This document shows positions 6,284 through 14,143 of a stretch of DNA of 14,740 bases, in pieces. The notes beneath the pieces are model-generated. The model ran no database searches, was not told the DNA's origin, and worked only from the letters and a program-made list of their open reading frames with translations. Origin of the DNA: JAAAOH01 sp041686235 (GTDB lineage: Bacteria; Spirochaetota; Spirochaetia; DSM-27196; PWMO01); NCBI GenBank assembly GCA_041686235.1, contig JAWLED010000071.1:1-14740 (forward strand), in the 5' to 3' direction. The translations under genes were made by a program, and so were the position numbers. The first letter of the stretch is position 1. Each line of letters begins with the position of its first letter.

Positions 6284-6865
6284 ATGAAACATATGATAAT
6301 GGCCGCTTCCATTGGAGGACTGCTTTTCGTGGTGCCGGCAGTCTATGCACAAGAATCGGCACGGGTGACGGAGCGCACGATCGGCAACGACGTGGAGATC
6401 GAGGTACAGGAAGAGGAAAAAGACTACCCCATTCAGCTCAGCGAAGAGGAATGGCAGGACAGGCTCTCGCCCTCGGAGTTTCGCATATTGAGGAAAGAGG
6501 GAACCGAGCGGGCCTACAGCGGCGAGCTCTATGACACGAAGGAAGAGGGAACTTACTACTCGCGAGCCACCGGCGAGCCGCTCTTTAGCTCCGAGCACAA
6601 GTACACCTCCAACACCGGATGGCCGAGCTTCTGGCGTCCGATCGAGTTCGACTCGGTCGACTACTATATGGACCGCGGCCTGTTCGGCGCACGCATCGAG
6701 GTTACCGACGCTGCGAGCGGCTCACACCTCGGGCATGTGTTCGAGGACGGGCCCGAGCCAACGGGGCTGCGCTATTGCCTCAACTCCGAAGCGCTCATAT
6801 TTGTTCCCGAAGGCGAAGATCCCCCGGAGATCGTCCGCGAGTATCTCGCAGAGCACGGCGAGTAA
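6284..6865 (+). CDS. msrB: Exported peptide-methionine (R)-S-oxide reductase MsrB
   Basis: 193 aa; AAGGAG six bases before the ATG fixes the start. An N-terminal signal peptide ends near VYAQ, predicting a periplasmic protein that repairs oxidised methionine (R form). The MsrB core spans about 55-178: GTERAYSGELYD, GTYYSRATGEPLF, the signature SNTGWPSFWRP, HLGHVFEDGP with His148 and His151, and the catalytic cysteine in RYCLNS (Cys165). The two CxxC pairs that hold zinc in many MsrBs are missing (SRAT stands where the first would be), as is a cysteine at the usual resolving position, so Cys165 is the only cysteine. Recycling would need an outside reductant or partner. A charged segment (27-55) links signal and core. 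The protein is strongly acidic. The family call is secure. Confidence 0.95.
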   Translation: MKHMIMAASIGGLLFVVPAVYAQESARVTERTIGNDVEIEVQEEEKDYPIQLSEEEWQDRLSPSEFRILRKEGTERAYSGELYDTKEEGTYYSRATGEPLFSSEHKYTSNTGWPSFWRPIEFDSVDYYMDRGLFGARIEVTDAASGSHLGHVFEDGPEPTGLRYCLNSEALIFVPEGEDPPEIVREYLAEHGE

Positions 6866-6970
6866 GGGCACAGCCGATAGATACCTCCTCGTATTGGACC
6901 TGGGATAGCGGCGGGTGTACTGACTATGCGGTTTTGGTATATACATGCGTAGTGTATAGGAGGTTTCCAC

Positions 6971-8815
6971 ATGAGGGACAGCAAGGCCATGAGGGGAGGT
7001 TCCCCAATAATCGTCTTTGCGGTTGTAGCGCTCGTCCTTGCCGGATGCGGCGGCAGCGAGGAGATTTCCGAAGAGGACGCAGAGCAGGCTCGCGAGGATA
7101 GTAGAAGCGCCCTCCTCGAGCAGACCACCGACAAGCCGGGCGGCCAGGGCTTCGAGCCCGGAGAGGTCGGTGGCACATGGGTGGACTCCATCAACAATGA
7201 CCCGAAGTCCTTCAACACGCTCAATGCTCGCGACGCCGACACCGGTGATGTTGCCGGGGTGTTCTACGACGCGCTTGCCGACTACGATCCCAATGAGCGC
7301 GAGTGGGAACCAAATGTAGCAAGCTGGGACATCGAGGTCGATGAGGCCGAGGATTCATTGCGCGTCGTATTCACCTTGCGCGACGACCTCTACTGGACAA
7401 CACCCGGGCAGTCGCCGGAAGAGGGGGTAAAGGTAACCTCCGACGATGTGATCTACTGGTATGAGGAGATCCAGGGCGACCGGCGGCTGCAACAGCCCGG
7501 TTACTCGCAGCAGTTCGTTACCATGCCCGACGGCTCCGACGAGCGCATCAGAGTAGAGAAAATCGATGATCGGCGCTTTGCCATGATCTACCCACGCATC
7601 GTTGCCAATCCGGTGCTCTCCTCCAACATGACCTTTGGTCCCCGCCATAAGTACAAACCGGCGAAAGACGAAGACGGCGTGGAAGGCGTGCTGAACCTCT
7701 ATAGCGTGGATACAGATGTGACCACGATTCCCTCGATGGGCCCCTACCATGTTACCGAATACTCGCCGGGAGTGCGCGTCGTTCTCGAGCGAAACCCTCA
7801 TTACTGGGACACCGACGAGGAGGGAACGAGCTACCCGTACTTCGAAAGGTTCGTCTACCGCGTCGTTCCCGATAGAAACACCGAGTTTCTGCTGTTTCAG
7901 GATGGAACGAAAGACTCCTACACCGCGCGGCCGGAAGACCTCGAAGAGCTGGTAACGGCCGAAGACAAGGACTATACGGTATACAACGGTGGAGAGGCGC
8001 TCGGGGCGGGGTTTTTCACGTTCAACCAGAATCCCGAGAATATGGATCCGGTCGTACAGAGCTGGTTTAGCCAAACGGAGTTTCGCCAGGCGATGAGCTC
8101 GCTTCTCAACCGTGAGCGGATTGCCCGACAGGTGTATCGGGGGCTCGCCGAGCCGGCCCGCCACTTTTTCGCTCGAGCAAACCCCTTCTTTGATGAGGAT
8201 ATCCGCCTCGAATACACGTTCGACCCCGACCGCGCGACGGAGCTTCTCGCCGACATCGGAATAGAGCAGGACGAGGAAGGGGTTATGCGCGATCCCGACG
8301 GCAACGCCGTCGAGTTCACCATCAACATGGGCGCCGAGAACAACGTCGGCATAGACACCGCAAACATCTTTGCCGATGAGCTGGATAAAGTCGGCATCAA
8401 CGCCAAGATCCGCCCGATCGACTTTCAGCAATTGGTTGAAAAGGTGCGCCAAACCTACGAGTGGGAGGCGGTGCTACTCGGTGCGTGGACCTGGTATTGG
8501 CCGAGCCAAGGATCGAACGTGTGGCCCTCGGGCGGGGACTTTCATATCTGGCACCCCCTGCAGGAGGAGCCTGCAACCGAGTGGGAGGCACGAATAGACG
8601 AGCTGTATAACGAGGGGCGGTTCACCGCGGACGAGGCGAGGCGCCGCGAAATCTATGACGAGTATCAGCGCCTCGTGCTGGAGCAGGTTCCAATGCTGTG
8701 GACGGTACACCCGCTTTCCTTCGCCGGCGTTCGTGACAAGTGGAATAACGTCTTTTACGACACGCTGAACGGACTCGACACCCGGTATCTCTACCTCAAA
8801 GACGAGTTCAGATAG
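6971..8815 (+). CDS. oppA: Peptide ABC transporter substrate-binding lipoprotein (SBP family 5)
   Basis: 614 aa, first gene of the transporter operon. GGAGG lies seven bases before the ATG. A signal peptide with lipobox LAGC (Cys26) predicts a lipoprotein captured at the outer face of the inner membrane. A very acidic linker (27-60) follows. The body has the family 5 pattern: a region near residue 65 (GGTWVDSINNDPKSFN) and VFYDALADYDPNEREWEP, then FTLRDDLYWTTPGQSPEEGVKVTSDDV (split here as FTLRDDLYW and VKVTSDDV), SMGPYHVTEYSPG, FRQAMSSLLNRERIA, and near the C-terminus the QVPMLWTVHP segment. It delivers peptides, or possibly another solute such as an oligosaccharide, to the permease pair encoded next. 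The gene is 12 bases upstream of oppB. Length is slightly above the E. coli OppA norm. Family certain; ligand not readable from sequence. Confidence 0.93.
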   Translation: MRDSKAMRGGSPIIVFAVVALVLAGCGGSEEISEEDAEQAREDSRSALLEQTTDKPGGQGFEPGEVGGTWVDSINNDPKSFNTLNARDADTGDVAGVFYDALADYDPNEREWEPNVASWDIEVDEAEDSLRVVFTLRDDLYWTTPGQSPEEGVKVTSDDVIYWYEEIQGDRRLQQPGYSQQFVTMPDGSDERIRVEKIDDRRFAMIYPRIVANPVLSSNMTFGPRHKYKPAKDEDGVEGVLNLYSVDTDVTTIPSMGPYHVTEYSPGVRVVLERNPHYWDTDEEGTSYPYFERFVYRVVPDRNTEFLLFQDGTKDSYTARPEDLEELVTAEDKDYTVYNGGEALGAGFFTFNQNPENMDPVVQSWFSQTEFRQAMSSLLNRERIARQVYRGLAEPARHFFARANPFFDEDIRLEYTFDPDRATELLADIGIEQDEEGVMRDPDGNAVEFTINMGAENNVGIDTANIFADELDKVGINAKIRPIDFQQLVEKVRQTYEWEAVLLGAWTWYWPSQGSNVWPSGGDFHIWHPLQEEPATEWEARIDELYNEGRFTADEARRREIYDEYQRLVLEQVPMLWTVHPLSFAGVRDKWNNVFYDTLNGLDTRYLYLKDEFR

Positions 8816-8827
8816 CCGAATCGGCGT

Positions 8828-9904
8828 ATGCGTCACCTTGTTGAGCTCATACAGCGGGTCGGACGCCCGCTGTACTACTTCAAAGCCAAGCACCCGTTGG
8901 CACACTTTATTGCTGCGCGGGGCGTGTCGATGGTCGTCATCCTGTTCGTGCTCGGTTTCGCCGTATTCGGCCTCATGTCGCTTACGCCCGGCGACATGGT
9001 AGACAATTATGTGCGAAGTCAGATGCTCATGCAGTCGGAGTTTCGCCAGTCGGACAACGTCTACTCCGAAGAGGCAATCGAGGAGGTAAAGACGCGCCTT
9101 GGGCTGAACCTGCCGTTCTACGAGCAGTACTTTCAGTGGCTTCATCAGGTCTTCGTCGAGCGCGACCTCGGGCGAAGCCTCATCTCACGCGCGCCCATCC
9201 TGTTTCTCATCCGCGACCGGATGGTGAACTCGCTCATTCTCAACCTCATCTCGCTGTTTTTTCTCACCATCATTTCCTTCGGGCTCGGAATCTATTTCTC
9301 GTCAAAGGTAGGTACGCCCCTCGACATCGGTGCGACGTTCACCGCGCTGTTTCTCCATGCCTTCCCGGGGATTTTGCTGCTCATCCTGCTTCAGCTCTTT
9401 GCTGCAGTTTCGGGGCTCTTCCCGATTACCGGCTACCCCGACTTTCCGTTCCGTGAGGCCCCGACCCGGTTCGTGTTCAGCTATGCGCATCATATCATCC
9501 TGCCCCTTATCGGGGCGTTTCTCTCGGGGATCGGGGGTACAATGCGGATGATCCGCGCGACGATGCTCGACCAGCTCGGCCGGCCCTACATCACCTCGCT
9601 TCGAAGCCGCGGGGTGCCGGAGCGCCGCGTGTATCTTGCGCACGCCTTTCGAAACACCCTCAACCCCTTCATCACCTCGAGTGCAAATCTCTTTGCAAGC
9701 CTCTTTTCGGGCTCACTGATCCTCGAGATCATTTTCTCATACCCCGGGATCGGGCGGTTGATGTACGAGGCGGTGCGACAAGAAGACATCAACCTGGTGC
9801 TTGCCAACATCATGTTCATCAGCTTTCTCATCCTCGTCGGGATGGTCGTCGCCGACATCCTCCTTGCGATGGTCGATCCCCGCATCCGCTACGGAAGGCA
9901 ATAG
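8828..9904 (+). CDS. oppB: Peptide ABC transporter permease OppB-type
   Basis: 358 aa inner-membrane subunit, 12 bases after oppA. Hydrophobic segment near 34-51 (VVILFVLGFAVFGLM), then the usual large loop beginning LTPGDMVDNY, followed by five further segments including LILNLISLFFLTIISFG and the C-terminal FISFLILVGMVV. The cytoplasmic EAA loop that docks on the ATPase is clear: RATMLDQLGRPYITSLRSRG then VYLAHAFRNTLNPF. The C-terminal DILLAMVDPRIRYG is typical of the family. The ribosome site is weak, suggesting translation is helped by coupling with oppA. Length is slightly more than the 310-340 residues usual for OppB. It forms the channel with the product of the next gene. Confidence 0.93.
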   Translation: MRHLVELIQRVGRPLYYFKAKHPLAHFIAARGVSMVVILFVLGFAVFGLMSLTPGDMVDNYVRSQMLMQSEFRQSDNVYSEEAIEEVKTRLGLNLPFYEQYFQWLHQVFVERDLGRSLISRAPILFLIRDRMVNSLILNLISLFFLTIISFGLGIYFSSKVGTPLDIGATFTALFLHAFPGILLLILLQLFAAVSGLFPITGYPDFPFREAPTRFVFSYAHHIILPLIGAFLSGIGGTMRMIRATMLDQLGRPYITSLRSRGVPERRVYLAHAFRNTLNPFITSSANLFASLFSGSLILEIIFSYPGIGRLMYEAVRQEDINLVLANIMFISFLILVGMVVADILLAMVDPRIRYGRQ

Positions 9905-9907
9905 CCC

Positions 9908-11005
9908 ATGCGACGGTTTGTGCATCGCCTCTACAAACGAAAAGTCGCGCTCATCTCGGTCGTTGCCCTGGTGATCTTATACGGCGGCATGCTCTTTGCC
10001 GAGCTCATCTCGCCGTATGAGCACACCACGGTGTTCGAAGACCACGCCTACCACCCGCCGAACGTCTCGATGTACTCCGACGAGCTCGGGTTTCGCCCAC
10101 AGGTGCAGAAGACCGCCCTCGTCGACGAGAGCAACTACCGCTATGCGCGCATTGCCGACTCCCACATCCCGGTGAAGCTCTTCGTCAAAGGACCCGAATA
10201 CAAGTTGTGGGGACTCATTCCGATGGACCTCCACCTCTTCGGCACCACCGAGCCCTACGAGGGGACGCTCACGTGGGAGGACGGGGGGCAAAACTATCCG
10301 GTGTACCTCTTCGGCGCCGACAACCTCGGCCGAGACATGTTTACGCGCATTCTCTACGGCTCGCGGATCTCGTTGACCATCGGGTTCATCGGAATCGCTA
10401 TCTCGCTCACTCTCGCGATTATCCTCGGCGGGTTTGCCGGCTACTACGGCGGGGTAACCGACTGGACGATCATGCGGATTGCCGAGTTCTTCATTCTCAT
10501 TCCCGGCCTCTACATGATCCTGTTTCTGCGCTCGGTGCTCTCGCGCGACATGGACTCCGGCCAGGCGTTCATCATCATCACGATCATCCTATCGTTGGTA
10601 GGGTGGCCGGGCAGCGCGCGGCTCGTCCGGGGGCTCGTGCACAGCATAAAGCGAGAGGATTTCATTACCGCCGCGCAGCTCCAGGGCGTTCCGCCGCTGG
10701 TCATTATATTCAAGCAGATCGTCCCGCAAATGTCCTCCATTCTCATCGTCAGTATCACGCTGGGGATCCCGGGGTTCATTCTCGGCGAGACGGTGCTCTC
10801 CTACCTTGGACTGGGCATCGTGGATCCGGCGGTGAGCTGGGGATCTTTGCTCAATCGGGAGGTGACCTCTTTGAGTAATCTCACCAGTTTCCCGTGGTTT
10901 CTCTACCCGGGGTTGTTTCTCCTTGTAACGACCCTCGCCTTCAACTTTTTGGGAGATCTTCTCCGGGATGTGCTCGACCCCTACTATCGGGAGAAGTCCG
11001 GCTGA
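9908..11005 (+). CDS. oppC: Peptide ABC transporter permease OppC-type
   Basis: 365 aa inner-membrane subunit, starting three bases after the oppB stop. After the first transmembrane helix (about 17-33) there is a long periplasmic stretch (about 34-130) rich in aromatic residues, longer than in E. coli OppC; such long-loop versions are known in this family. The canonical core follows from LFGADNLGRDMFTRILYGSR (about 136-155), with helices, and the EAA loop REDFITAAQLQGVPPLVIIF near 255-275. The end, FNFLGDLLRDVLDPYYR, is the family's usual tail. The stop overlaps the oppD start (TGATG), so the two are probably translationally coupled. Confidence 0.93.
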   Translation: MRRFVHRLYKRKVALISVVALVILYGGMLFAELISPYEHTTVFEDHAYHPPNVSMYSDELGFRPQVQKTALVDESNYRYARIADSHIPVKLFVKGPEYKLWGLIPMDLHLFGTTEPYEGTLTWEDGGQNYPVYLFGADNLGRDMFTRILYGSRISLTIGFIGIAISLTLAIILGGFAGYYGGVTDWTIMRIAEFFILIPGLYMILFLRSVLSRDMDSGQAFIIITIILSLVGWPGSARLVRGLVHSIKREDFITAAQLQGVPPLVIIFKQIVPQMSSILIVSITLGIPGFILGETVLSYLGLGIVDPAVSWGSLLNREVTSLSNLTSFPWFLYPGLFLLVTTLAFNFLGDLLRDVLDPYYREKSG

Positions 11006-12228
11006 TGGGTATTCTAGACGTTGAGGGCCTGCACATCGACTTTGCCACCGAAAAGGGCCCGTTACATGCGGTACGCGGGGTGGATTTCTCGCTGCAAGAG
11101 GGAGAGGTACTCGGGATCGTCGGGGAAAGCGGCTCGGGTAAAAGCGTGACCGCGCACTCTACGATGCGGCTTCTTCCCTCGAACACCAACTACACCGGCG
11201 GAGACGTGCGCTACCGAGGGCAGTCGGTGTTTGCCCTCGAGCGCGAAGAACTGCGGCGCCTTCGCGGGCCGGAGATCGCCATCATTTTTCAGGAGCCGGG
11301 CCGCTCCTTCGACCCCATTTACACAATCGGCAAAGCCATGGCCGAGACCATCCGGTCCCACGAGCCCGAGCTCAGCGAAGCAGAGATCTACGAGAAGTCG
11401 GTGCGCCTCCTCAAAGAAACCAACGTCCCCTTTCCCGAGGACCGTCTGTCGAATTATCCCCACCAATTCTCCGGCGGACTCCTTCAGCGCATCATGATCG
11501 CCCTCGCCCTCGCCTCCGACCCGAAGGTCCTCATAGCCGACGAGCCGACCACCTCCTTGGACGTGACGATCCAAGCCGGCATCATCGATCTGCTATTGCG
11601 ATTGAAGGATGAGCGAAACCTCTCGATCATATTCATCACCCACAACCTCGCCCTCATCTCGGGCATCGCCGACCGGATCGTGGTGATGTACGCCGGGCTC
11701 GTCATGGAGCAGGGCTCCGCCGAGGCGGTACTGACCTCCCCGCGCCACCCCTACACCCGCGCGCTTCTCGACTCGATCCTCGACCTCGGCCAACACTACA
11801 CCGACACCCCGATCGCAGCCCCCTCCGGTACCGTGCCGGACCCCTACCGCCCCGAAGCAGGGTGCCCGTTCGCTCCCCGCTGCCCCCTCGCCGCACCCGC
11901 GTGCCGCGAGGCGGTACCGCCGATCGCCGAGGACCCGGCGCCGCCGCCGGGCACAGCGGCCGCGCGCCACCGCGGAGGCGCGGAGGCTCCGGGGGGCCCG
12001 GCAGCCGGGCGCGACCGCGAAGCAGAGCCGCCGATCGCCGAGGGCCCGGCAGCGGCGCCGGACGGGGCGGCCAGGCGCCACCGCGGAGGCGCGGAGGCCC
12101 CGGAGGGCCCGGGGGGCCCGGCGGCTGGACCCGACCGCGGAGGCGGGCCGGGGCGCGGGGCGCCGCCCGGAGGCGCCGAGCACGCCGCGCACGTGCACCG
12201 GTGCAGGTTTCCCGGGGTGAAGGAGTAG
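11005..12228 (+). CDS. oppD: Peptide ABC transporter ATP-binding protein OppD-type with expanded C-terminus
   Basis: 407 aa; the start is the ATG in TGATG, fused to the oppC stop, with a GGGAG 11-14 bases ahead. All ATPase motifs are present: Walker A GESGSGKS (40-47), Q-loop IIFQEP (94-98), signature FSGGLLQR (155-162; Phe replaces the usual Leu, and LL replaces the common MR/QR pair), Walker B VLIADEPTTSLD (175-186), switch THN (His213). The C-terminal oligopeptide/dipeptide domain carries the conserved cysteines Cys287, Cys293, Cys300 and Cys400. In ordinary OppD/DppD the fourth cysteine follows the third by roughly 15-25 residues; here 99 residues of mostly Pro/Ala/Gly/Arg/Glu intervene. 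The flanking CPFAPRCPLAAPAC and HRCRF parts are intact, so the gene is probably functional. Confidence 0.93.
   Translation: MGILDVEGLHIDFATEKGPLHAVRGVDFSLQEGEVLGIVGESGSGKSVTAHSTMRLLPSNTNYTGGDVRYRGQSVFALEREELRRLRGPEIAIIFQEPGRSFDPIYTIGKAMAETIRSHEPELSEAEIYEKSVRLLKETNVPFPEDRLSNYPHQFSGGLLQRIMIALALASDPKVLIADEPTTSLDVTIQAGIIDLLLRLKDERNLSIIFITHNLALISGIADRIVVMYAGLVMEQGSAEAVLTSPRHPYTRALLDSILDLGQHYTDTPIAAPSGTVPDPYRPEAGCPFAPRCPLAAPACREAVPPIAEDPAPPPGTAAARHRGGAEAPGGPAAGRDREAEPPIAEGPAAAPDGAARRHRGGAEAPEGPGGPAAGPDRGGGPGRGAPPGGAEHAAHVHRCRFPGVKE
11917..12140 (+). repeat. In-frame 111-bp (37-codon) tandem duplication within oppD
   Basis: Two imperfect copies at exactly 111 bases: CCGCCGATCGCCGAGG occurs at 11917 and 12028, and CGCCACCGCGGAGGCGCGG at 11965 and 12076. 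The second copy has about nine extra bases of GGAGGGCCC type. The encoded units start PPIAE(D/G)PA and pass through RHRGGAEAP. The surrounding GC-rich Pro/Gly/Ala coding reaches about 12180. Confidence 0.85.
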
Positions 12229-12230
12229 GC

Positions 12231-13517
12231 ATGCTCGAGTTGAAAAACGTGCACAAGCGCTACGACCTGGAATCGGGCTTCTTTGCGCCGGTGGGTCGCT
12301 ACGTATACGCGGTAAATGGCGTCGACTTCACGATCGGAGAGAACGAGGTTTACGGCCTCGTCGGTGAGTCCGGCTGCGGCAAGACGACGACCGCGCGCCT
12401 CGTCGTTCGCATGCACGATCCCAACAGTGGGGTCATCCGGTTTACCGACCGGCAAGGGCGAGTCTTTGACATCCCCGACCTCAACAAGGGCGAGCTTCGG
12501 CTCCTTCGAAACAGAATAAAATACATCTTTCAGGATCCTGCCAAATCGCTCAATCCACGGATGAACGTTGAGCAGATACTCCTTACCGGTTACCGGTACT
12601 CTCCATTCTGGCCGGGAAAGAAACAGGCACGAGAAGAGGCAAAAAAGATCCTCGACGACGTGGGGCTCAAGCCGAATGACCTCGACCGTCGGCCCACCGA
12701 TTTTTCCGGCGGCCAGCGCCAGCGCATTGCCATCGCCCGCGCGCTGATGGCTAAACCACAGCTTCTCATTTGTGATGAGGTGGTTTCCGCGCTCGACGTC
12801 TCGATCCAGGGGCAAATCCTCAACCTACTCTTACGGTTGAAGGAAGAGTACAAGCTTTCCATGCTCTTCATTGCCCACGACCTCGCCGTCGTCTCCTACA
12901 TTTCCGACAGGATTGGCGTCATGTATCGAGGCCTGTTGATGGAAGAGGCGCCTGCGCAGCGGCTCGTCGCAGAACACCGCCATCCCTACACCAAGCACCT
13001 CTATGCCGCCATTCCCAAACTCGACCCCGCGAGGAGCATACGCCGCAGTCCCTACACGCGATTCGCCGAGCCGCCCGACCCCACGGTAAGCCCCTTTGCC
13101 CCGCCCGCCGAGAAATCAACCGCCTCCGCCGCGGCGGACGCTGTGGAGGCGGACGGCGGCGCGGTCGGGGCCGGCGACACCCTCGAAGCCGGGGCCGGCA
13201 CTCCGCGCTCGGCCGGAGCCGGCACCGGGGCTGGTGGTGGTGGTGCCGCCGGAGCCGGCGCCGCGGACGGCACCGAAACCCGGGCTGGGGCTGGTGGTGG
13301 TGGTGCCGCCGGAGCCGGGGCCGAGGCTGGTGGTGGTGCCGCCGGAGCCGGGGCTGCACGCTCGACTGAGTCCGGGACTGAGGCCATAGATGGCAGCCGG
13401 AGTCAGAGCACTTTTGGAGATCAACCCGCCACAGGTAATTCGGCCGGCCGCCGCAGAATGGAAGAAGTGGCGCCTGGTCATTTCATATCGGTATACTTCC
13501 GATCGCCTACCGAATAA
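12231..13517 (+). CDS. oppF: Peptide ABC transporter ATP-binding protein OppF-type with low-complexity C-terminus
   Basis: 428 aa; AAGGAG inside the last codons of oppD, five bases before the ATG at 12231, fixes the start. ATPase motifs: Walker A GESGCGKT (45-52), Q-loop YIFQDP (98-103), FSGGQRQR signature (158-165), Walker B LLICDEVVSALD (178-189), switch AHD (His216). It pairs with OppD to power import. After HPYTKHLYAAIPKLDP (251-266) the usual cysteine-bearing oligopeptide domain should follow; instead residues about 290-405 are mostly Ala/Gly/Ser/Glu with GAGGGGAAGAGA repeats, and the protein ends with EVAPGHFISVYF, clearly the remnant of the family's final EVAPGHFVAC-type motif with the cysteine gone. 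No C-terminal cysteine remains. It converges with the next gene, their ends overlapping by 11 bases. Confidence 0.92.
   Translation: MLELKNVHKRYDLESGFFAPVGRYVYAVNGVDFTIGENEVYGLVGESGCGKTTTARLVVRMHDPNSGVIRFTDRQGRVFDIPDLNKGELRLLRNRIKYIFQDPAKSLNPRMNVEQILLTGYRYSPFWPGKKQAREEAKKILDDVGLKPNDLDRRPTDFSGGQRQRIAIARALMAKPQLLICDEVVSALDVSIQGQILNLLLRLKEEYKLSMLFIAHDLAVVSYISDRIGVMYRGLLMEEAPAQRLVAEHRHPYTKHLYAAIPKLDPARSIRRSPYTRFAEPPDPTVSPFAPPAEKSTASAAADAVEADGGAVGAGDTLEAGAGTPRSAGAGTGAGGGGAAGAGAADGTETRAGAGGGGAAGAGAEAGGGAAGAGAARSTESGTEAIDGSRSQSTFGDQPATGNSAGRRRMEEVAPGHFISVYFRSPTE
13227..13356 (+). repeat. In-frame 60-bp tandem repeat with a decayed third unit within oppF
   Basis: The word GCTGGTGGTGGTGGTGCC followed by GCCGGAGCCGG occurs at about 13230 and again exactly 60 bases on; a third unit starts 36 bases later and has one GGT fewer. 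Each encodes AGAGGGGAAGAGA-like peptide. Slippage on GGT runs plus unequal exchange would explain it. Confidence 0.8.
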
Positions 13518-13929
13518 GCGTTTCCTCCGTCACTTTGGCAAGCCGTGGGGCGGAGAAACCGAGCCACACCCCCAGTCCAATCAAAAGCCCCCCGAGAACC
13601 ACGAGGCCAACATAGCCCGGCAAAACTCCCGGAATGACCGAGGGCATCGCTACACCTACGAGAGAAAGGACTGCACCGATTCCCGCACTCAAGGCACCGA
13701 GCCAGATCAAGACGGTACCCGCAATCGCGATACGTCGCCGTTGCTGTTCGAATTTTTCGGATACGAATTGAACCCATTGGGCTGCTTTCGTGGGTTCCAC
13801 CTCGTATTCTTCAATAACGTGTTGCGTGATCTCAACAGGCGTATTTCCCGCACGAAGCTTTTCCACCATCTCGGGAAGCGCCCGCGAGGCTTTCTCGGCG
13901 TCCTGCTGCCTTTGCTCTCCGAGTGTCAT
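13507..13929 (-). CDS. Small two-helix membrane protein of unknown function
   Basis: 140 aa from the ATG at 13929, chosen because GGGGG lies five bases upstream; an in-frame ATG at 13941 would add four residues. I do not recognise a family. Residues 1-66 are soluble, helical and charged (EKASRALPEMVEKLRAGNT, then FVSEKFEQQRRR), and look like a cytoplasmic helical bundle. Two strongly hydrophobic segments follow, about 68-93 and 102-125, joined by a short Pro/Gly turn, with a short tail (APRLAKVTEETLIR). The stop lies 11 bases inside the 3' end of oppF on the opposite strand, so neither gene has space for its own terminator between them. Repeat copy B begins immediately upstream of the start region and could influence expression. 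Confidence 0.7.
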   Translation of the reverse strand: MTLGEQRQQDAEKASRALPEMVEKLRAGNTPVEITQHVIEEYEVEPTKAAQWVQFVSEKFEQQRRRIAIAGTVLIWLGALSAGIGAVLSLVGVAMPSVIPGVLPGYVGLVVLGGLLIGLGVWLGFSAPRLAKVTEETLIR

Positions 13930-13941
13930 TTGTTCCCCCAT

Positions 13942-14095
13942 TGAGGTATCTACAAGACTGTTGATAAATCCGCGTTAAGTCTCTATGCGGCAGACACCCA
14001 CACGATGGCGAAAGCTCCCCCTGCAAGCTTGAACTCTAACTATTTCAAGTGTCGTGAGTTCGTCCAAATCTATCAACATGCTTCTTGATACTTCA
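13942..14095. repeat. 154-bp repeat element, copy B
   Basis: Exactly as long as copy A, with the same inward-facing ends: left TGAGGTATCTAC...CTGTTGATA, right (reverse strand) TGAAGTATCAAG...TGTTGATA. Over bases 1-50 it matches copy A at about 37 positions without gaps, and again well over the last 25; the centre is diverged. A central hairpin is present at nearly the same place as in A but with different bases (GAACTC at 14031-14036 and GAGTTC at 14056-14061; an overlapping CTTGAA/TTCAAG pair competes). It lies between two minus-strand genes, directly before the membrane-protein gene. Confidence 0.7.
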
Positions 14096-14143
14096 CTTTC
14101 GATCGGATCGATACCCTGTCTGCTCCTCCCCGAACCCGGCGGC

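Noticed and set aside
6866..6970. A clear promoter for the opp operon
   Set aside because: Several AT-rich boxes (TATATA at 6938, TATAGG at 6955) occur upstream of oppA, but none has a -35 box at proper spacing, so no site is claimed.
11917..12140. CRISPR array or regulatory iterons
   Set aside because: The repeats are in frame with oppD, have no unique equal-length spacers and occur only twice. They are a coding duplication.
11862..12230. Upstream in-frame extension of oppF through the oppD repeat
   Set aside because: The frame is open only because of composition. AAGGAG directly before the ATG at 12231 and the family's usual N-terminus fix the start there.
11844..12815. A 323-codon minus-strand open frame across oppD and oppF
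   Set aside because: The low-complexity GC-rich repeats have no stops in several frames on both strands. The sense frames carry the ABC ATPase motifs.
12231..13517. oppF as a pseudogene
   Set aside because: All ATPase motifs are intact, the frame is open to a family-like EVAPGHF end and the start is well placed, so a degenerate but expressed C-terminus is more likely.
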